Positions 1 through 7,099 of a stretch of DNA of 27,555 nucleotides are shown here, piece by piece. Source of the DNA: Reyranella sp. (lineage in GTDB: Bacteria; Pseudomonadota; Alphaproteobacteria; Reyranellales; Reyranellaceae); the NCBI GenBank assembly GCA_030681635.1, contig JAUXRT010000455.1, positions 1 to 27,555 of the forward strand. Direction: 5' to 3'. Made by a program: the position numbers and the translations under genes. Under the pieces are notes generated by a model. That model saw only the letters and a list, made by a program, of their open reading frames with translations, was not told the origin of the DNA and made no database searches. Each line of letters starts with the position of its first letter. The stretch's first letter is position 1.

Positions 1-1
1 C

Positions 2-706
2 CGCGCCATGGACGAGACCAAGCATCCCGCCCTGCTGCTCAGCGACACCATCTCCTCGCTCGCCAGCATGGAATACAAGATGGACGCCTGGGGCGTCGAT
101 GTGACCGTGGGCGGCAGCCAGAAGGGCCTGATGCTGCCGACCGGCATGTCGCTGACCGGCGTCAGCAACAAGGCCATCGAGGTCTCGCGCAAGAACAAGG
201 CGCCGCGTCATTACTGGAACTGGGAGATGATGAACGGCCGCTCGCCGCAGAAGTTCGTCGGCACCGCGCCGGTGCACATGTTCTTCGGTCTCCAGGAATC
301 GCTCAGGATGCTCGAAGAAGAAACTCTCGACGGCGTGTTCGCCCGCCATGCCCGCCTCGCCGATGCGACCCGCGCCGCCGTGCGCGCCTGGGGCGCCGAC
401 GGCAAGGGCCCGCAGCTCTACGGCCAGGCGACGGATCGGCTTTCCAATTCGGTGACGGCGGTGATGATGCCGGAGGGCATCAGCTCCGACGGCTTCCGCA
501 AGATCGCCGTCGATCGCTACAACCTGTCGCTGGGCGGCGGGCTGGGGCCGCTGATGGGCAAGGTGTTCCGCATCGGCCACATGGGCGACCTCAACGAGCC
601 GATGCTGCTGGGCTGCCTGGCCACGACCGAACTCGCGATGAAGACCGCCGGCGTGCCGTTCGCGCCGGGCGGCGTCGACGCCGCGATCGCGTCGCTCGCG
701 AACTAA
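2..706 (+). CDS. Serine/alanine--glyoxylate aminotransferase, class V (5' truncated by window edge)
   Basis: This is a PLP-dependent class V aminotransferase that moves an amino group from serine or alanine to glyoxylate, in photorespiratory-type or serine-pathway carbon metabolism in the cytosol. The reading frame is open to the left edge, so the N-terminal part (about 150 residues in a family of about 390-400) is missing. Counting from the Met at base 8, LLSDTISS contains the Asp expected to contact the PLP ring nitrogen, and GGSQKGLMLPTG contains the Schiff-base lysine (residue 39). FVGTAPVHMFFGLQES and the C-terminal FRIGHMGDLNE are typical of the serine-glyoxylate/alanine-glyoxylate branch. 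The family call is firm; the preferred amino donor is not decided by what is visible. The gene converges on the carbonic anhydrase gene, with a palindromic element between them. Confidence 0.9.
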   Translation, partial: RAMDETKHPALLLSDTISSLASMEYKMDAWGVDVTVGGSQKGLMLPTGMSLTGVSNKAIEVSRKNKAPRHYWNWEMMNGRSPQKFVGTAPVHMFFGLQESLRMLEEETLDGVFARHARLADATRAAVRAWGADGKGPQLYGQATDRLSNSVTAVMMPEGISSDGFRKIAVDRYNLSLGGGLGPLMGKVFRIGHMGDLNEPMLLGCLATTELAMKTAGVPFAPGGVDAAIASLAN

Positions 707-715
707 GATTCATCA

Positions 716-783
716 TCTTCCGGACCGCGAGCCTCCGGCTCGCTCATGGTCATGAGTGCGCGAGACGCGCGCGGTCCGGAAGA
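716..783. repeat. Palindromic intergenic repeat with nested hairpins
   Basis: The outer arms 716-729 and 770-783 are a perfect 14-bp inverted repeat (TCTTCCGGACCGCG and its complement). Between them lie three smaller inverted repeats: 727-741 (six-base arms around TCC), 742-755 (CTCATG-GT-CATGAG) and a GCGC...GCGC hairpin near 758-770. The element fills the gap between two convergent genes and could act as a bidirectional terminator, but it has no T-tract. The shape resembles REP-like palindromic elements scattered through many alphaproteobacterial genomes. The outer arm recurs exactly at 2803-2816. Confidence 0.6.
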
Positions 784-786
784 GTC

Positions 787-1527
787 CTAGAAATCTGGCT
801 TCTTGCCCGCAATCGCGGCGACGAAGCGCTCCGGCGTGATCGATGACAGCGCCGTGCCGCGGCCCACGGTCGGCTCGACCGTGAAGCCCACGACCGGATC
901 GAAGACGGCCGTCGCGGGATTGAAGGCGTAGAGCTGGCCCTTGGTCATGTTGAACCACCAAGCGTGCAGCACCAGCGTGCCGGCTTCGACCTTGTCGGCA
1001 ATCCAGCGGAAGCTCATCAGGTTTTTTACGCTGTTCAGCACCGCGGCCTGTTCGACGGCCCGGGCGACCTCGTCGCGCGGGCGGCCCTTCAGCTCCTGCA
1101 CCACGAGATCACGCGTCTCCTGGGCGATGCTGGTCCAGGTCGAGAGATTGTCGTAGTCGGCATAGACGCTGCCCCGGCCGTCGACCAGGGCACCGATGCC
1201 GCCGCACAAGGCATGTCCCAGCACGACCACATGCTCGACGCCGAGGCCCCTCACGGCGAACTCGATGGCCGCCGACGTGCCGTGATGCCGGGCATCCGGC
1301 GGAAACTGCGCCGGCGGGACCATCGCCGCCACGTTGCGCACGGTGAAGAGCTCGCCGGGCACCGTCTGCGTCAGGATCCCGGGATCGACGCGGGCATCGG
1401 CGCACGCCACGATCAGGATCTTCGGCGACTGGCCTTCCGACGCCAGACGATCGAACAGATCGAGATGCTCGCGGTAGTAGCCCAGACGGAAGTCCGAGAA
1501 GCCCTTTAGAAGCCGTTCCAACGCCAT
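787..1527 (-). CDS. Beta-class carbonic anhydrase
   Basis: This enzyme interconverts CO2 and bicarbonate in the cytosol using one zinc ion. The protein has 246 residues, slightly above the usual 200-230. Visible signature: CADAR (Cys42, Asp44, Arg46) and GHALCGG (His105, Cys108), giving the Cys-His-Cys zinc site plus the Asp/Arg dyad of the beta class. The segment GELFTVRNVAAMVPP between them is also diagnostic. There is no signal peptide. The ATG at 1525-1527 is the only sensible start; the region before it has only a weak GAG as ribosome binding site. The gene is divergent from the hydratase-like gene at 1569, with 41 bp between them, so the two probably share a compact promoter region. Confidence 0.95.
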   Translation of the reverse strand: MALERLLKGFSDFRLGYYREHLDLFDRLASEGQSPKILIVACADARVDPGILTQTVPGELFTVRNVAAMVPPAQFPPDARHHGTSAAIEFAVRGLGVEHVVVLGHALCGGIGALVDGRGSVYADYDNLSTWTSIAQETRDLVVQELKGRPRDEVARAVEQAAVLNSVKNLMSFRWIADKVEAGTLVLHAWWFNMTKGQLYAFNPATAVFDPVVGFTVEPTVGRGTALSSITPERFVAAIAGKKPDF

Positions 1528-1568
1528 GGTGTCTCGTCTACGATGCGGATCGTGAATGGAACCCTGAA

Positions 1569-2348
1569 ATGACCCAAGAACTGCTCTACGACAAGCGTGG
1601 CGACATAGGTTGGGTCACTTTCAACCGACCCCAGGCACGCAATGCCCTTACTTTCGCGATGTATGAGGGATTGGCCGAAATCTGCATCGGGATCGGCAAG
1701 ACCCGGGACGTGAAGGCGCTGGTCGTCACCGGTGCGGGCGAAAAGGCCTTCGCCGCCGGCACCGACATCGCCCAATTCAAGAGTTTCGAGGGCGGGGAAG
1801 ACGGCATCGGCTACGAGCGCAAGATGGATCGCATCCTGGACGCCATCGAGCGCTGCACGGTACCGACCATCGCGGCCATCTCCGGGTTCTGCACCGGCGG
1901 CGGGGCCGCCATCGCCGCCGTCTGCGATCTCCGGCTGGCTGCCGCCAACGCCCAGTTCGGCTTCCCGATTTCGCGCACGCTGGGCAACTGCCTGTCGATG
2001 TCGAACTATGCCCGTCTGGCGGCCCTGATCGGCCCGCAGCGGGTGAAGGAGATGATTTTCCTCGCCAAGCTGATGGATGCGCCAACGGCCCTGGCGGCCG
2101 GGCTGGTGAGCGAGGTCGTGCCCGACATGGCGGCCCTTCATGCCCGGGCCGAGGAAGTGGCGCGGACCGTCGCGGGCCATGCCCCGCTGACCCTGCAGGT
2201 GACCAAGGAGGCGCTCCGCCGCCTACAGGCCCGGATCGCTGACGAGAGCATCGACGATTTGATCCGGTTGGCTTACGGTAGCGCCGATTTTCGCGAAGGC
2301 ATGGCGGCGTTCCTGGAGAAACGGGCGCCAAAATGGACAGGCGCCTGA
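1569..2348 (+). CDS. Enoyl-CoA hydratase/isomerase family protein lacking both hydratase glutamates
   Basis: A 259-residue crotonase-fold protein acting on an acyl-CoA. The CoA/oxyanion-hole segments are clear: AFAAGTDI (residues 60-67) and GFCTGGG (106-112). In classical enoyl-CoA hydratase the two catalytic glutamates sit in GGGxE and in FGxPE. Here they are replaced by Ala114 (GGGAA) and Ile134 (FGFPI). Hydration by the textbook mechanism is therefore unlikely; isomerase, thioesterase, hydrolase or lyase chemistry of another crotonase subgroup is more plausible. The ATG at 1569 follows a weak GGAA. The next gene begins 39 bp after the stop, so the two may be cotranscribed. The superfamily is certain; the reaction is unknown. 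Confidence 0.88.
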   Translation: MTQELLYDKRGDIGWVTFNRPQARNALTFAMYEGLAEICIGIGKTRDVKALVVTGAGEKAFAAGTDIAQFKSFEGGEDGIGYERKMDRILDAIERCTVPTIAAISGFCTGGGAAIAAVCDLRLAAANAQFGFPISRTLGNCLSMSNYARLAALIGPQRVKEMIFLAKLMDAPTALAAGLVSEVVPDMAALHARAEEVARTVAGHAPLTLQVTKEALRRLQARIADESIDDLIRLAYGSADFREGMAAFLEKRAPKWTGA

Positions 2349-2387
2349 ATGGATGGGCGCCTAGGACTGCTCAATTGGGAGGAAGCG

Positions 2388-2792
2388 ATGGTTAAGGTTG
2401 GATCAACTCTTGCAATTCTGGGACTGTGCGCTGCCGTCGCCGCCTGCCAGAACCCTCAGCAGGTCATCGGTGGCAAGGAAGACATGATGGCCGCGGCCGG
2501 TTTCAAGTTCGTCCCCGCCAATACCCCGGCACGCCAGGCCTCGTTCAAGAACCTGCCGCCGCACAAGTTCTCGCGCGAGATCAAGAACGGCCAGGTCTTC
2601 TACGTCTATCCGGACCCGACGGTCTGCGTCTGCCTCTATGTCGGCAACCAGGCCGCCTACGGCAAGTATCAGGCGAACGTCTTCCAGAAGAACATGGCGG
2701 ACGAGCAGCAGATGACCGCCAACATCAACTCGATGAACGACTGGGACTGGGGTCCCTGGGGCGGCTACCCGTATCCCGGCTGGTACTACTAG
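2388..2792 (+). CDS. Small putative lipoprotein with Trp/Tyr-rich tail
   Basis: A 134-residue exported protein of unknown function. The start at 2388 is chosen over an upstream in-frame ATG (2349) because GGGAGGA (2377-2383) precedes it at good spacing and because it yields a proper signal peptide. Residues 1-20 are a hydrophobic leader ending in a lipobox-like AVAAC, so Cys20 is probably lipidated and the protein membrane-anchored. The mature part has a short CVCLYVG segment with two cysteines and a C-terminal run rich in Trp, Tyr, Gly and Pro (DWDWGPWGGYPYPGWYY). I do not recognise a family. Its TAG stop is shared in a CTAG overlap with the convergent gene on the other strand. Confidence 0.75.
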   Translation: MVKVGSTLAILGLCAAVAACQNPQQVIGGKEDMMAAAGFKFVPANTPARQASFKNLPPHKFSREIKNGQVFYVYPDPTVCVCLYVGNQAAYGKYQANVFQKNMADEQQMTANINSMNDWDWGPWGGYPYPGWYY

Positions 2793-3538
2793 GCGCCATT
2801 CTTCTTCCGGACCGCGCCCAACCCGACGAATTCGCCGCGCGCCTGCGCGCCCGGCTGGAAGTAAAGAAGGCCGGTCCACGAACCGGTCGTGATCGCCTGG
2901 CCTTTGCGGATGCCGCCGCGTTCGCGCACGGCGTGATCGATCATCCAGGCGAGCGGCCGGACAGGATCGACGGCACCGAGGCCGCCCTTCTGGTCGATGA
3001 TGGTCTTGCCATCCACAACGAGCCGCACCTGCAGGTTCGCCCAATCGAGGCCCTGCCAGTTCGCGATCGATCCGCCCACGACCAGCGCCTGGTTCATCTG
3101 GTTGTCAGCCAGCAGCCATTCGGGATCGACGTGTTTAAAGTTCGCGAGCCGCGTGTCGACGATTTCCATGCCGACGAAGGCGTCGCCCACGGCGGCAAGC
3201 GCCTCGTCGCGGCCGACCGGCTGGCTGCGGGCTGCAATGTCCCGCACGATATGGAAGGAGATCTCGACCTCGACGCCGATCATATGCATCGCCTTGCCGT
3301 CGAACCTGCCCGGCGAGGCGACCAGCGCGCCGGCCAGCAGCGGTGCAGGATTGGGCTCCGCGGTCGGCGTGCGGGCGCCGACCTTCCAGCCCGCGACCGG
3401 ACCGCTTGCCTCAGCCACGCCATCCTGGATGGCGTAGACCGCACTGCGGTCCGGAAGGGCGAAGGGAGGTGCCACCTGAAGGCCGCTGCGCCGCGCGCCG
3501 AGCAGGGTGCGCACCGCGTGGGAAATGTCTGTGGTCAT
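2789..3538 (-). CDS. 2-keto-4-pentenoate hydratase-like (MhpD/FAH family) enzyme
   Basis: A 249-residue protein of the fumarylacetoacetate hydrolase / 2-oxopent-4-enoate hydratase group, which hydrates or decarboxylates 2-keto acids at the end of meta-cleavage routes for aromatic compounds. Visible motifs: GWKVG (residues 50-54), the metal-binding GVEVE (Glu90, Glu92), FVGMEIVDTR, and TGSWTGLLYFQPGAQ near the C terminus. The ATG at 3536-3538 (MTTDIS) is the natural family start; longer frames upstream run antisense into the amidohydrolase gene and are rejected. No strong ribosome binding site is visible. The gene is divergent from the amidohydrolase at 3578 (39 bp), suggesting joint control. 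Its last codons contain a 14-bp stretch identical to the arm of the palindromic element at 716-729. Confidence 0.87.
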   Translation of the reverse strand: MTTDISHAVRTLLGARRSGLQVAPPFALPDRSAVYAIQDGVAEASGPVAGWKVGARTPTAEPNPAPLLAGALVASPGRFDGKAMHMIGVEVEISFHIVRDIAARSQPVGRDEALAAVGDAFVGMEIVDTRLANFKHVDPEWLLADNQMNQALVVGGSIANWQGLDWANLQVRLVVDGKTIIDQKGGLGAVDPVRPLAWMIDHAVRERGGIRKGQAITTGSWTGLLYFQPGAQARGEFVGLGAVRKKNGA

Positions 3539-3577
3539 GCTAAGCTCGCGCAAAAGAAGTCGGACTGGAGAGGAACA

Positions 3578-4747
3578 ATGCCTTACGCCAGCGGTCGCGT
3601 CATTCACGACGCCGACGCCCACATCATGGAAGTTCCGGGCTTCCTGGCCGAGCATCTCGAGGCAAAGCATCGCGCGACCGTGACCGACACGGTGTTGTTC
3701 CCGCACCACGAGGGCTTTCAAAGCACACGGCTCAAGGCCGATGCGACGGGCGACTTCGACGATCAGCAGATCATGCTGCGGAAGAACTGGGACGCGCTGG
3801 GCTCGTCCGCCCGGCAGGACCGCCCGCGCTCCGTCGACCTGCTGGGCTTCGCCAGCCAGCTCATGTTCACCACGGCGCTGCTCAACTATTCCTCGGTGCT
3901 GGAAGGCGGCAAGGATGCCGACCTGACCTATGCCGTGGCCCGCGCCCATACGCGCCACATGGTGGATTTCTGCTCGGTCGACAAACGCCTGCTGGCGACC
4001 GGCTACGTGCCGCTGGTCAACTTCGAGCGCACAGCCAGGGCCGCGCGCGAGGCAATCGAGATAGGCGCCAAGGCGCTGATGATCCCGTCGCGCTGCCCCG
4101 ACGATCATTCGCCCAGCCATATCGGCTTCGATCCGCTGTGGGCCATCGCCCAGGAAGCCGGCCTGCCGATCGTGTTCCATGTCGGCGGCGGCGGGAAACT
4201 GCTGGAGGAGGCCTACTTCAACAACGGCCTGCCGCCGGTGCCGGACTTCCACGGCGGCGACGACAATTTCAAGTCGATCGACTACATGGCGATCGCCTAC
4301 CCGCCGATGAAGGCGCTGACGGCGTTGATCGTCGACCGTGTGCTCGACCGCTTCCCGCGTCTGAAGTTCGGCGTCATCGAGCAGGGCGCCTCTTGGGTGC
4401 CGGGCTGGATGCGCAACATGGATAGCGCCCACAGCGCCTTTTATAAGAACGAGGAGCGGCTGCAGAAGATGTCGCTCAAGCCCAGCGAGTTCGTGCAACG
4501 CCAGGTCCGCGTCACGCCCTATCCGCACGAGGACGCCGGCTGGATCATCGCCAACACCGGCGACGACGTCTGCCTCTTCTCCTCCGACTATCCACACGTC
4601 GAGGGTGGTCGCAATCCGATCAAGCGCTTCGAAGCTTCCATGGAAACGGCCGGCACCAGCGAAGGCCAGAAGCAGCGCTTCTATTGCGACAATTTCGTTG
4701 ATCTGATGGGCGCGGGCCTCGCCCCCGAGCTGAGGGCCGCCGCATGA
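3578..4747 (+). CDS. Amidohydrolase 2 family metal-dependent hydrolase/decarboxylase
   Basis: A 389-residue TIM-barrel enzyme of the Amidohydro_2 group (relatives include gamma-resorcylate and aminocarboxymuconate-semialdehyde decarboxylases and various ring-acid hydrolases). Visible metal and catalytic features: DADAH at residues 11-15 (strand-1 metal motif), FHVGGGG with His201, a Glu in VIEQG (268), and FSSDYPHVEGG with Asp337. The start at 3578 is supported by GGAGAGGA ending four bases before ATG; an open frame continues far upstream, but that part is antisense to the convincing hydratase gene. The stop overlaps the next start (ATGA at 4744-4747), so the pair is translationally coupled. 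This suggests that amidohydrolase and crotonase act in the same catabolic route. Substrate unknown. Confidence 0.9.
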   Translation: MPYASGRVIHDADAHIMEVPGFLAEHLEAKHRATVTDTVLFPHHEGFQSTRLKADATGDFDDQQIMLRKNWDALGSSARQDRPRSVDLLGFASQLMFTTALLNYSSVLEGGKDADLTYAVARAHTRHMVDFCSVDKRLLATGYVPLVNFERTARAAREAIEIGAKALMIPSRCPDDHSPSHIGFDPLWAIAQEAGLPIVFHVGGGGKLLEEAYFNNGLPPVPDFHGGDDNFKSIDYMAIAYPPMKALTALIVDRVLDRFPRLKFGVIEQGASWVPGWMRNMDSAHSAFYKNEERLQKMSLKPSEFVQRQVRVTPYPHEDAGWIIANTGDDVCLFSSDYPHVEGGRNPIKRFEASMETAGTSEGQKQRFYCDNFVDLMGAGLAPELRAAA

Positions 4748-5574
4748 GCGACTATTCAACACTGCTCACCGAACAAACCGGCGCGGTGTTGAAAATCACC
4801 GCCAACCGGCCCGACGTGCTGAACGCGCAGAGCCGGGTCCTGCTGGAAGAGCTCGACGACGCCTTCATCCGAGCGACCAAGGATGAGTCCGTGCGCGTCA
4901 TCATCCTGGCCGGCGCCGGCAAGCATTTCTCGGCCGGCCACGATCTCGGCAGCCCACAGGAGATGGAAGACCAGAAGAAGAATCCCGTCGAAGGCTTCCA
5001 GGGCGAATACCGGCGCCTGTCCGAGCGCTTCTTCGAGAACACGATGCGCTGGCGGGACATTCCCAAGCCCACGATCGCCCAGGTCCAGGGCTACTGCATC
5101 ATGGGCGGCATGATGATCGCCTCGGCCTGCGACCTCATCATCGCCAGCGAGGATGCCCAGTTCGCCGACCGCGCCGTTAAGTGGGGCGGCAGCCACGTCC
5201 AGTATTTCTCGATGCCGTGGGACTTCGGCCCGCGCAAGACCAAGGAATATCTCTTCACCGGCGCCTTCATCAGCGCTGCCGATGCCGAGAAGGCGGGCCT
5301 CGTGAACCGCGTGGTGCCGCGGGCGAAGCTGGAAGAAGAGACGATGGCGCTCGCCCAACAGATCGCCGAGCGCGATCCGTTCGCCCTCAAGCTCGCCAAG
5401 GCCTCGGTCAACGAAATGCAGGACGCCCAGGGCTGGCGCCAGGCGATGGAAGGCGCCTTCAAGAATTATATGCTCACCATCCCGCACCGCATCGAGATGG
5501 GCACCTACGGCCCCAAGGCGCGCGAAAAGGCCCCGAAGGACCGCTTCGGCGTCCTCAACAAGAAGAGCGGCTGA
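4744..5574 (+). CDS. Enoyl-CoA hydratase/isomerase family protein, atypical active site
   Basis: A 276-residue crotonase-fold protein translationally coupled to the amidohydrolase upstream. HFSAGHDLG (61-69) and the GYCIMGG segment (116-122) form the CoA pocket and oxyanion hole. The glutamate of GGGxE is Met124, and the second glutamate (FGxPE) is Ala144 in AQFADRA, so both hydratase glutamates are absent. A Trp-rich insert (VKWGG..FSMPWDFG) follows, and the C terminus is longer than in standard hydratases. It probably performs another reaction on a CoA thioester made from the amidohydrolase's pathway, but the reaction cannot be read from sequence. Its TGA stop abuts the stop of the convergent DUF4198 gene, forming TGATCA. 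Confidence 0.87.
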   Translation: MSDYSTLLTEQTGAVLKITANRPDVLNAQSRVLLEELDDAFIRATKDESVRVIILAGAGKHFSAGHDLGSPQEMEDQKKNPVEGFQGEYRRLSERFFENTMRWRDIPKPTIAQVQGYCIMGGMMIASACDLIIASEDAQFADRAVKWGGSHVQYFSMPWDFGPRKTKEYLFTGAFISAADAEKAGLVNRVVPRAKLEEETMALAQQIAERDPFALKLAKASVNEMQDAQGWRQAMEGAFKNYMLTIPHRIEMGTYGPKAREKAPKDRFGVLNKKSG

Positions 5575-6282
5575 TCAGCGCTTCGGCGTCGTGACGGGCG
5601 GTCGTGCCGGCGCTGCGAGGCCCGTGGCGATCTTGAAGGTGAGCGTCGTCACGAACCTCATCCCGTCATAGGCTTCCGTACCGTGCACGCCGGGGGTGGC
5701 GTCCATCACGCTCACTTCCACCTGATAGGTCCCCTTCCACGGCAGCTCGGCCTCGAAGGCGCCGCCCTCGTCGGTCTTGACCTCGCGCTTCCAGCCGAAC
5801 TCGGTGGCGACCTCGACCTTGGCCTTGGGCAGCGGCTTGCCGTCATAGAAGACCTTGAACGCGCCGGGCTTGCCGGCCGGCACGATGTCGAGCGGGATCA
5901 CCGGCGGGCGCTCGGAAAAGTCGCTGACGTAGCGAGCCGACAAGCGACCCAGGGTGCGCGTGACCTTCTCGCCCTGCTTGCGCTCGGTGACGCGGGCCTG
6001 TTCGGCCACGACGCTCGTGGGCCCGGCTGGCACGCCGCTCAACTGGAAGGAGGTGGCCTTCTTCTCGACCTTCAGCGCCACGTCGCCCGAGGCGCCGAAC
6101 GCCTTGGCGGCGGGGGGCGGATTGAACCGGTCGAGCAGGCCCGGCGAGCCTTCGCGCAAATTCTCATCGAACTCGCCGAAATAGAGCTCGAGGCCGGCTT
6201 CGACGGGCTCGATCCAGAGCGCGTGCGCCGAGGCGGCGGATGAGAGCGAAAGCCACGCAAGGGCGGCGATGACGAGACGCAT
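5575..6282 (-). CDS. Secreted DUF4198 family protein
   Basis: A 235-residue exported protein resembling DUF4198 (periplasmic proteins often found near metal, especially nickel, uptake genes). Residues 1-19 form a signal peptide (hydrophobic core ending ASA), and the mature protein begins with HALWIEP, the N-terminal His-containing motif usual in this family. A C-terminal part with beta-sandwich character includes GKPLPKAKVEV and TDEGGAFEAELPWKGTYQVEV, like carboxypeptidase-regulatory-type folds. The start at 6282 is chosen because GGAGGAC lies six bases before the ATG; an upstream in-frame ATG lacks this. There are no metal transporter genes beside it in this window, so the metal link is family knowledge only. 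Confidence 0.8.
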   Translation of the reverse strand: MRLVIAALAWLSLSSAASAHALWIEPVEAGLELYFGEFDENLREGSPGLLDRFNPPPAAKAFGASGDVALKVEKKATSFQLSGVPAGPTSVVAEQARVTERKQGEKVTRTLGRLSARYVSDFSERPPVIPLDIVPAGKPGAFKVFYDGKPLPKAKVEVATEFGWKREVKTDEGGAFEAELPWKGTYQVEVSVMDATPGVHGTEAYDGMRFVTTLTFKIATGLAAPARPPVTTPKR

Positions 6283-6340
6283 GGTGATGTCCTCCGCGCG
6301 GACATTTACCACAGGCGCGATCAATTACTAGACGCAATCT

Positions 6341-6381
6341 AAAATGTAGAAGAAGGAGCAGGCGGCCGATGCCGCCTGCTC
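6341..6381 (-). terminator. Rho-independent-like terminator after the GST gene
   Basis: An 11-bp perfect stem (6356-6366 with 6371-6381, GAGCAGGCGGC) closes a four-base loop. It begins 11 bp past the GST stop. On the minus strand it is followed by a pyrimidine-rich stretch CTTCTTCTACATTTT, an imperfect U-tract. It separates GST transcription from the DUF4198 gene, which is read in the same direction. Confidence 0.5.
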
Positions 6382-6391
6382 TGCATTTCCC

Positions 6392-7012
6392 TCAGGCCGC
6401 GCGACGCTTGCGCTCGGCCATCTCCACGCTCATTGCCTGAGCAACCGAGGGCCGCTTCAGGTGACGCTGGTGATAGGCCTGGATGGTCGGCCACTTGGCG
6501 AGGTCGACCTTGAGGAAGGCGCACCAGTTGAGCAGCGTCACGAGGTAGGCGTCGGCCACGGTGAACTTGTTCCCCACCAGGGTCTCGCGATCGCCCAGCC
6601 GTTTGGCGATGGCACTGAGCGTCGGCTCGAGCTGCGCCATGGCCGCGGCCTTGGCCGCATCGGGGCTCGACGGCGCGAAGATCTGGGCGAAGAGGCGCTT
6701 GTGCACCTCGGTCGACAGATAGTTCAGCGTGTCGATGAGCTGGTAGCGCTCGATCGTGCCCCAGGCCGGCGCCAAGCCGGTCTCGGGCTTGCGGTCCGCG
6801 AGATACTGCAGGACCGACGGCCCCTCGTTCAGGACCTGGCCATCGTCCAGCCGCAACGCCGGCACGTAGCCGTTGACCGAGATCTTATAGTAGTCGCCGC
6901 CATCGTCGGTCTTCTTGTTCTCGACGAAGCGGACCTTGACCGGCAGACCGGCTTCGAGCGCCGTGATATGCGAAGCCAGCGAGCAGGCCATTGGTGAAGC
7001 GAAGAGTTCCAT
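6392..7012 (-). CDS. Glutathione S-transferase (beta-class-like)
   Basis: A 206-residue cytosolic enzyme that conjugates glutathione to electrophiles or handles glutathionylated intermediates. The N-terminal thioredoxin-like domain starts MELFASPMAC; Cys10 matches the beta-class cysteine. The glutathione-site segment VLNEGPSVLQYLAD (E-x-x-(A/S)-I/V pattern) ends this domain. The C-terminal helical domain includes FTVADAYLVTLLNW, the N-capping box region of GSTs. The start at 7012 is preferred because AGGAGGA precedes it by about five bases. The gene is divergent from the TetR-type regulator, with operator-like repeats in the 67-bp gap. This is the usual layout when a repressor controls a detoxification gene. 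Confidence 0.92.
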   Translation of the reverse strand: MELFASPMACSLASHITALEAGLPVKVRFVENKKTDDGGDYYKISVNGYVPALRLDDGQVLNEGPSVLQYLADRKPETGLAPAWGTIERYQLIDTLNYLSTEVHKRLFAQIFAPSSPDAAKAAAMAQLEPTLSAIAKRLGDRETLVGNKFTVADAYLVTLLNWCAFLKVDLAKWPTIQAYHQRHLKRPSVAQAMSVEMAERKRRAA

Positions 7013-7027
7013 CGCGTCCTCCTGTGT

Positions 7028-7099
7028 TTTGTGCGATACGGTACACAAATACGAACGGGCGGCGGCGTCAAGGATAATTATGCGAAACAGTACAGAAAC
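7028..7099. promoter_or_regulatory. Putative TetR operator sites between GST and its regulator
   Basis: The first site, 7028-7049, has symmetric ends TTTGTG and CACAAA. A second site beginning at 7081 repeats the pattern directly: TGCGAAACAGTACAGAAAC against TGCGATACGGTACACAAAT at 7032-7050, 15 of 19 positions equal. The second copy overlaps the regulator's own start codon (7080-7082), fitting autorepression. Binding is inferred, not shown. Confidence 0.4.

Noticed and set aside
787..1527. Possible function of the plus-strand frame opposite the carbonic anhydrase
   Set aside because: The minus strand carries the zinc motifs; the other strand is compositional shadow.
2426..3577. Long plus-strand open frame in front of the amidohydrolase
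   Set aside because: It is antisense to the convincing hydratase gene and its composition is Arg/Ala/Gly-rich nonsense; the ribosome binding site and family start are at 3578.
3539..4762. Long minus-strand open frame extending the hydratase upstream
   Set aside because: It is antisense to the amidohydrolase; the family N terminus begins at 3538.
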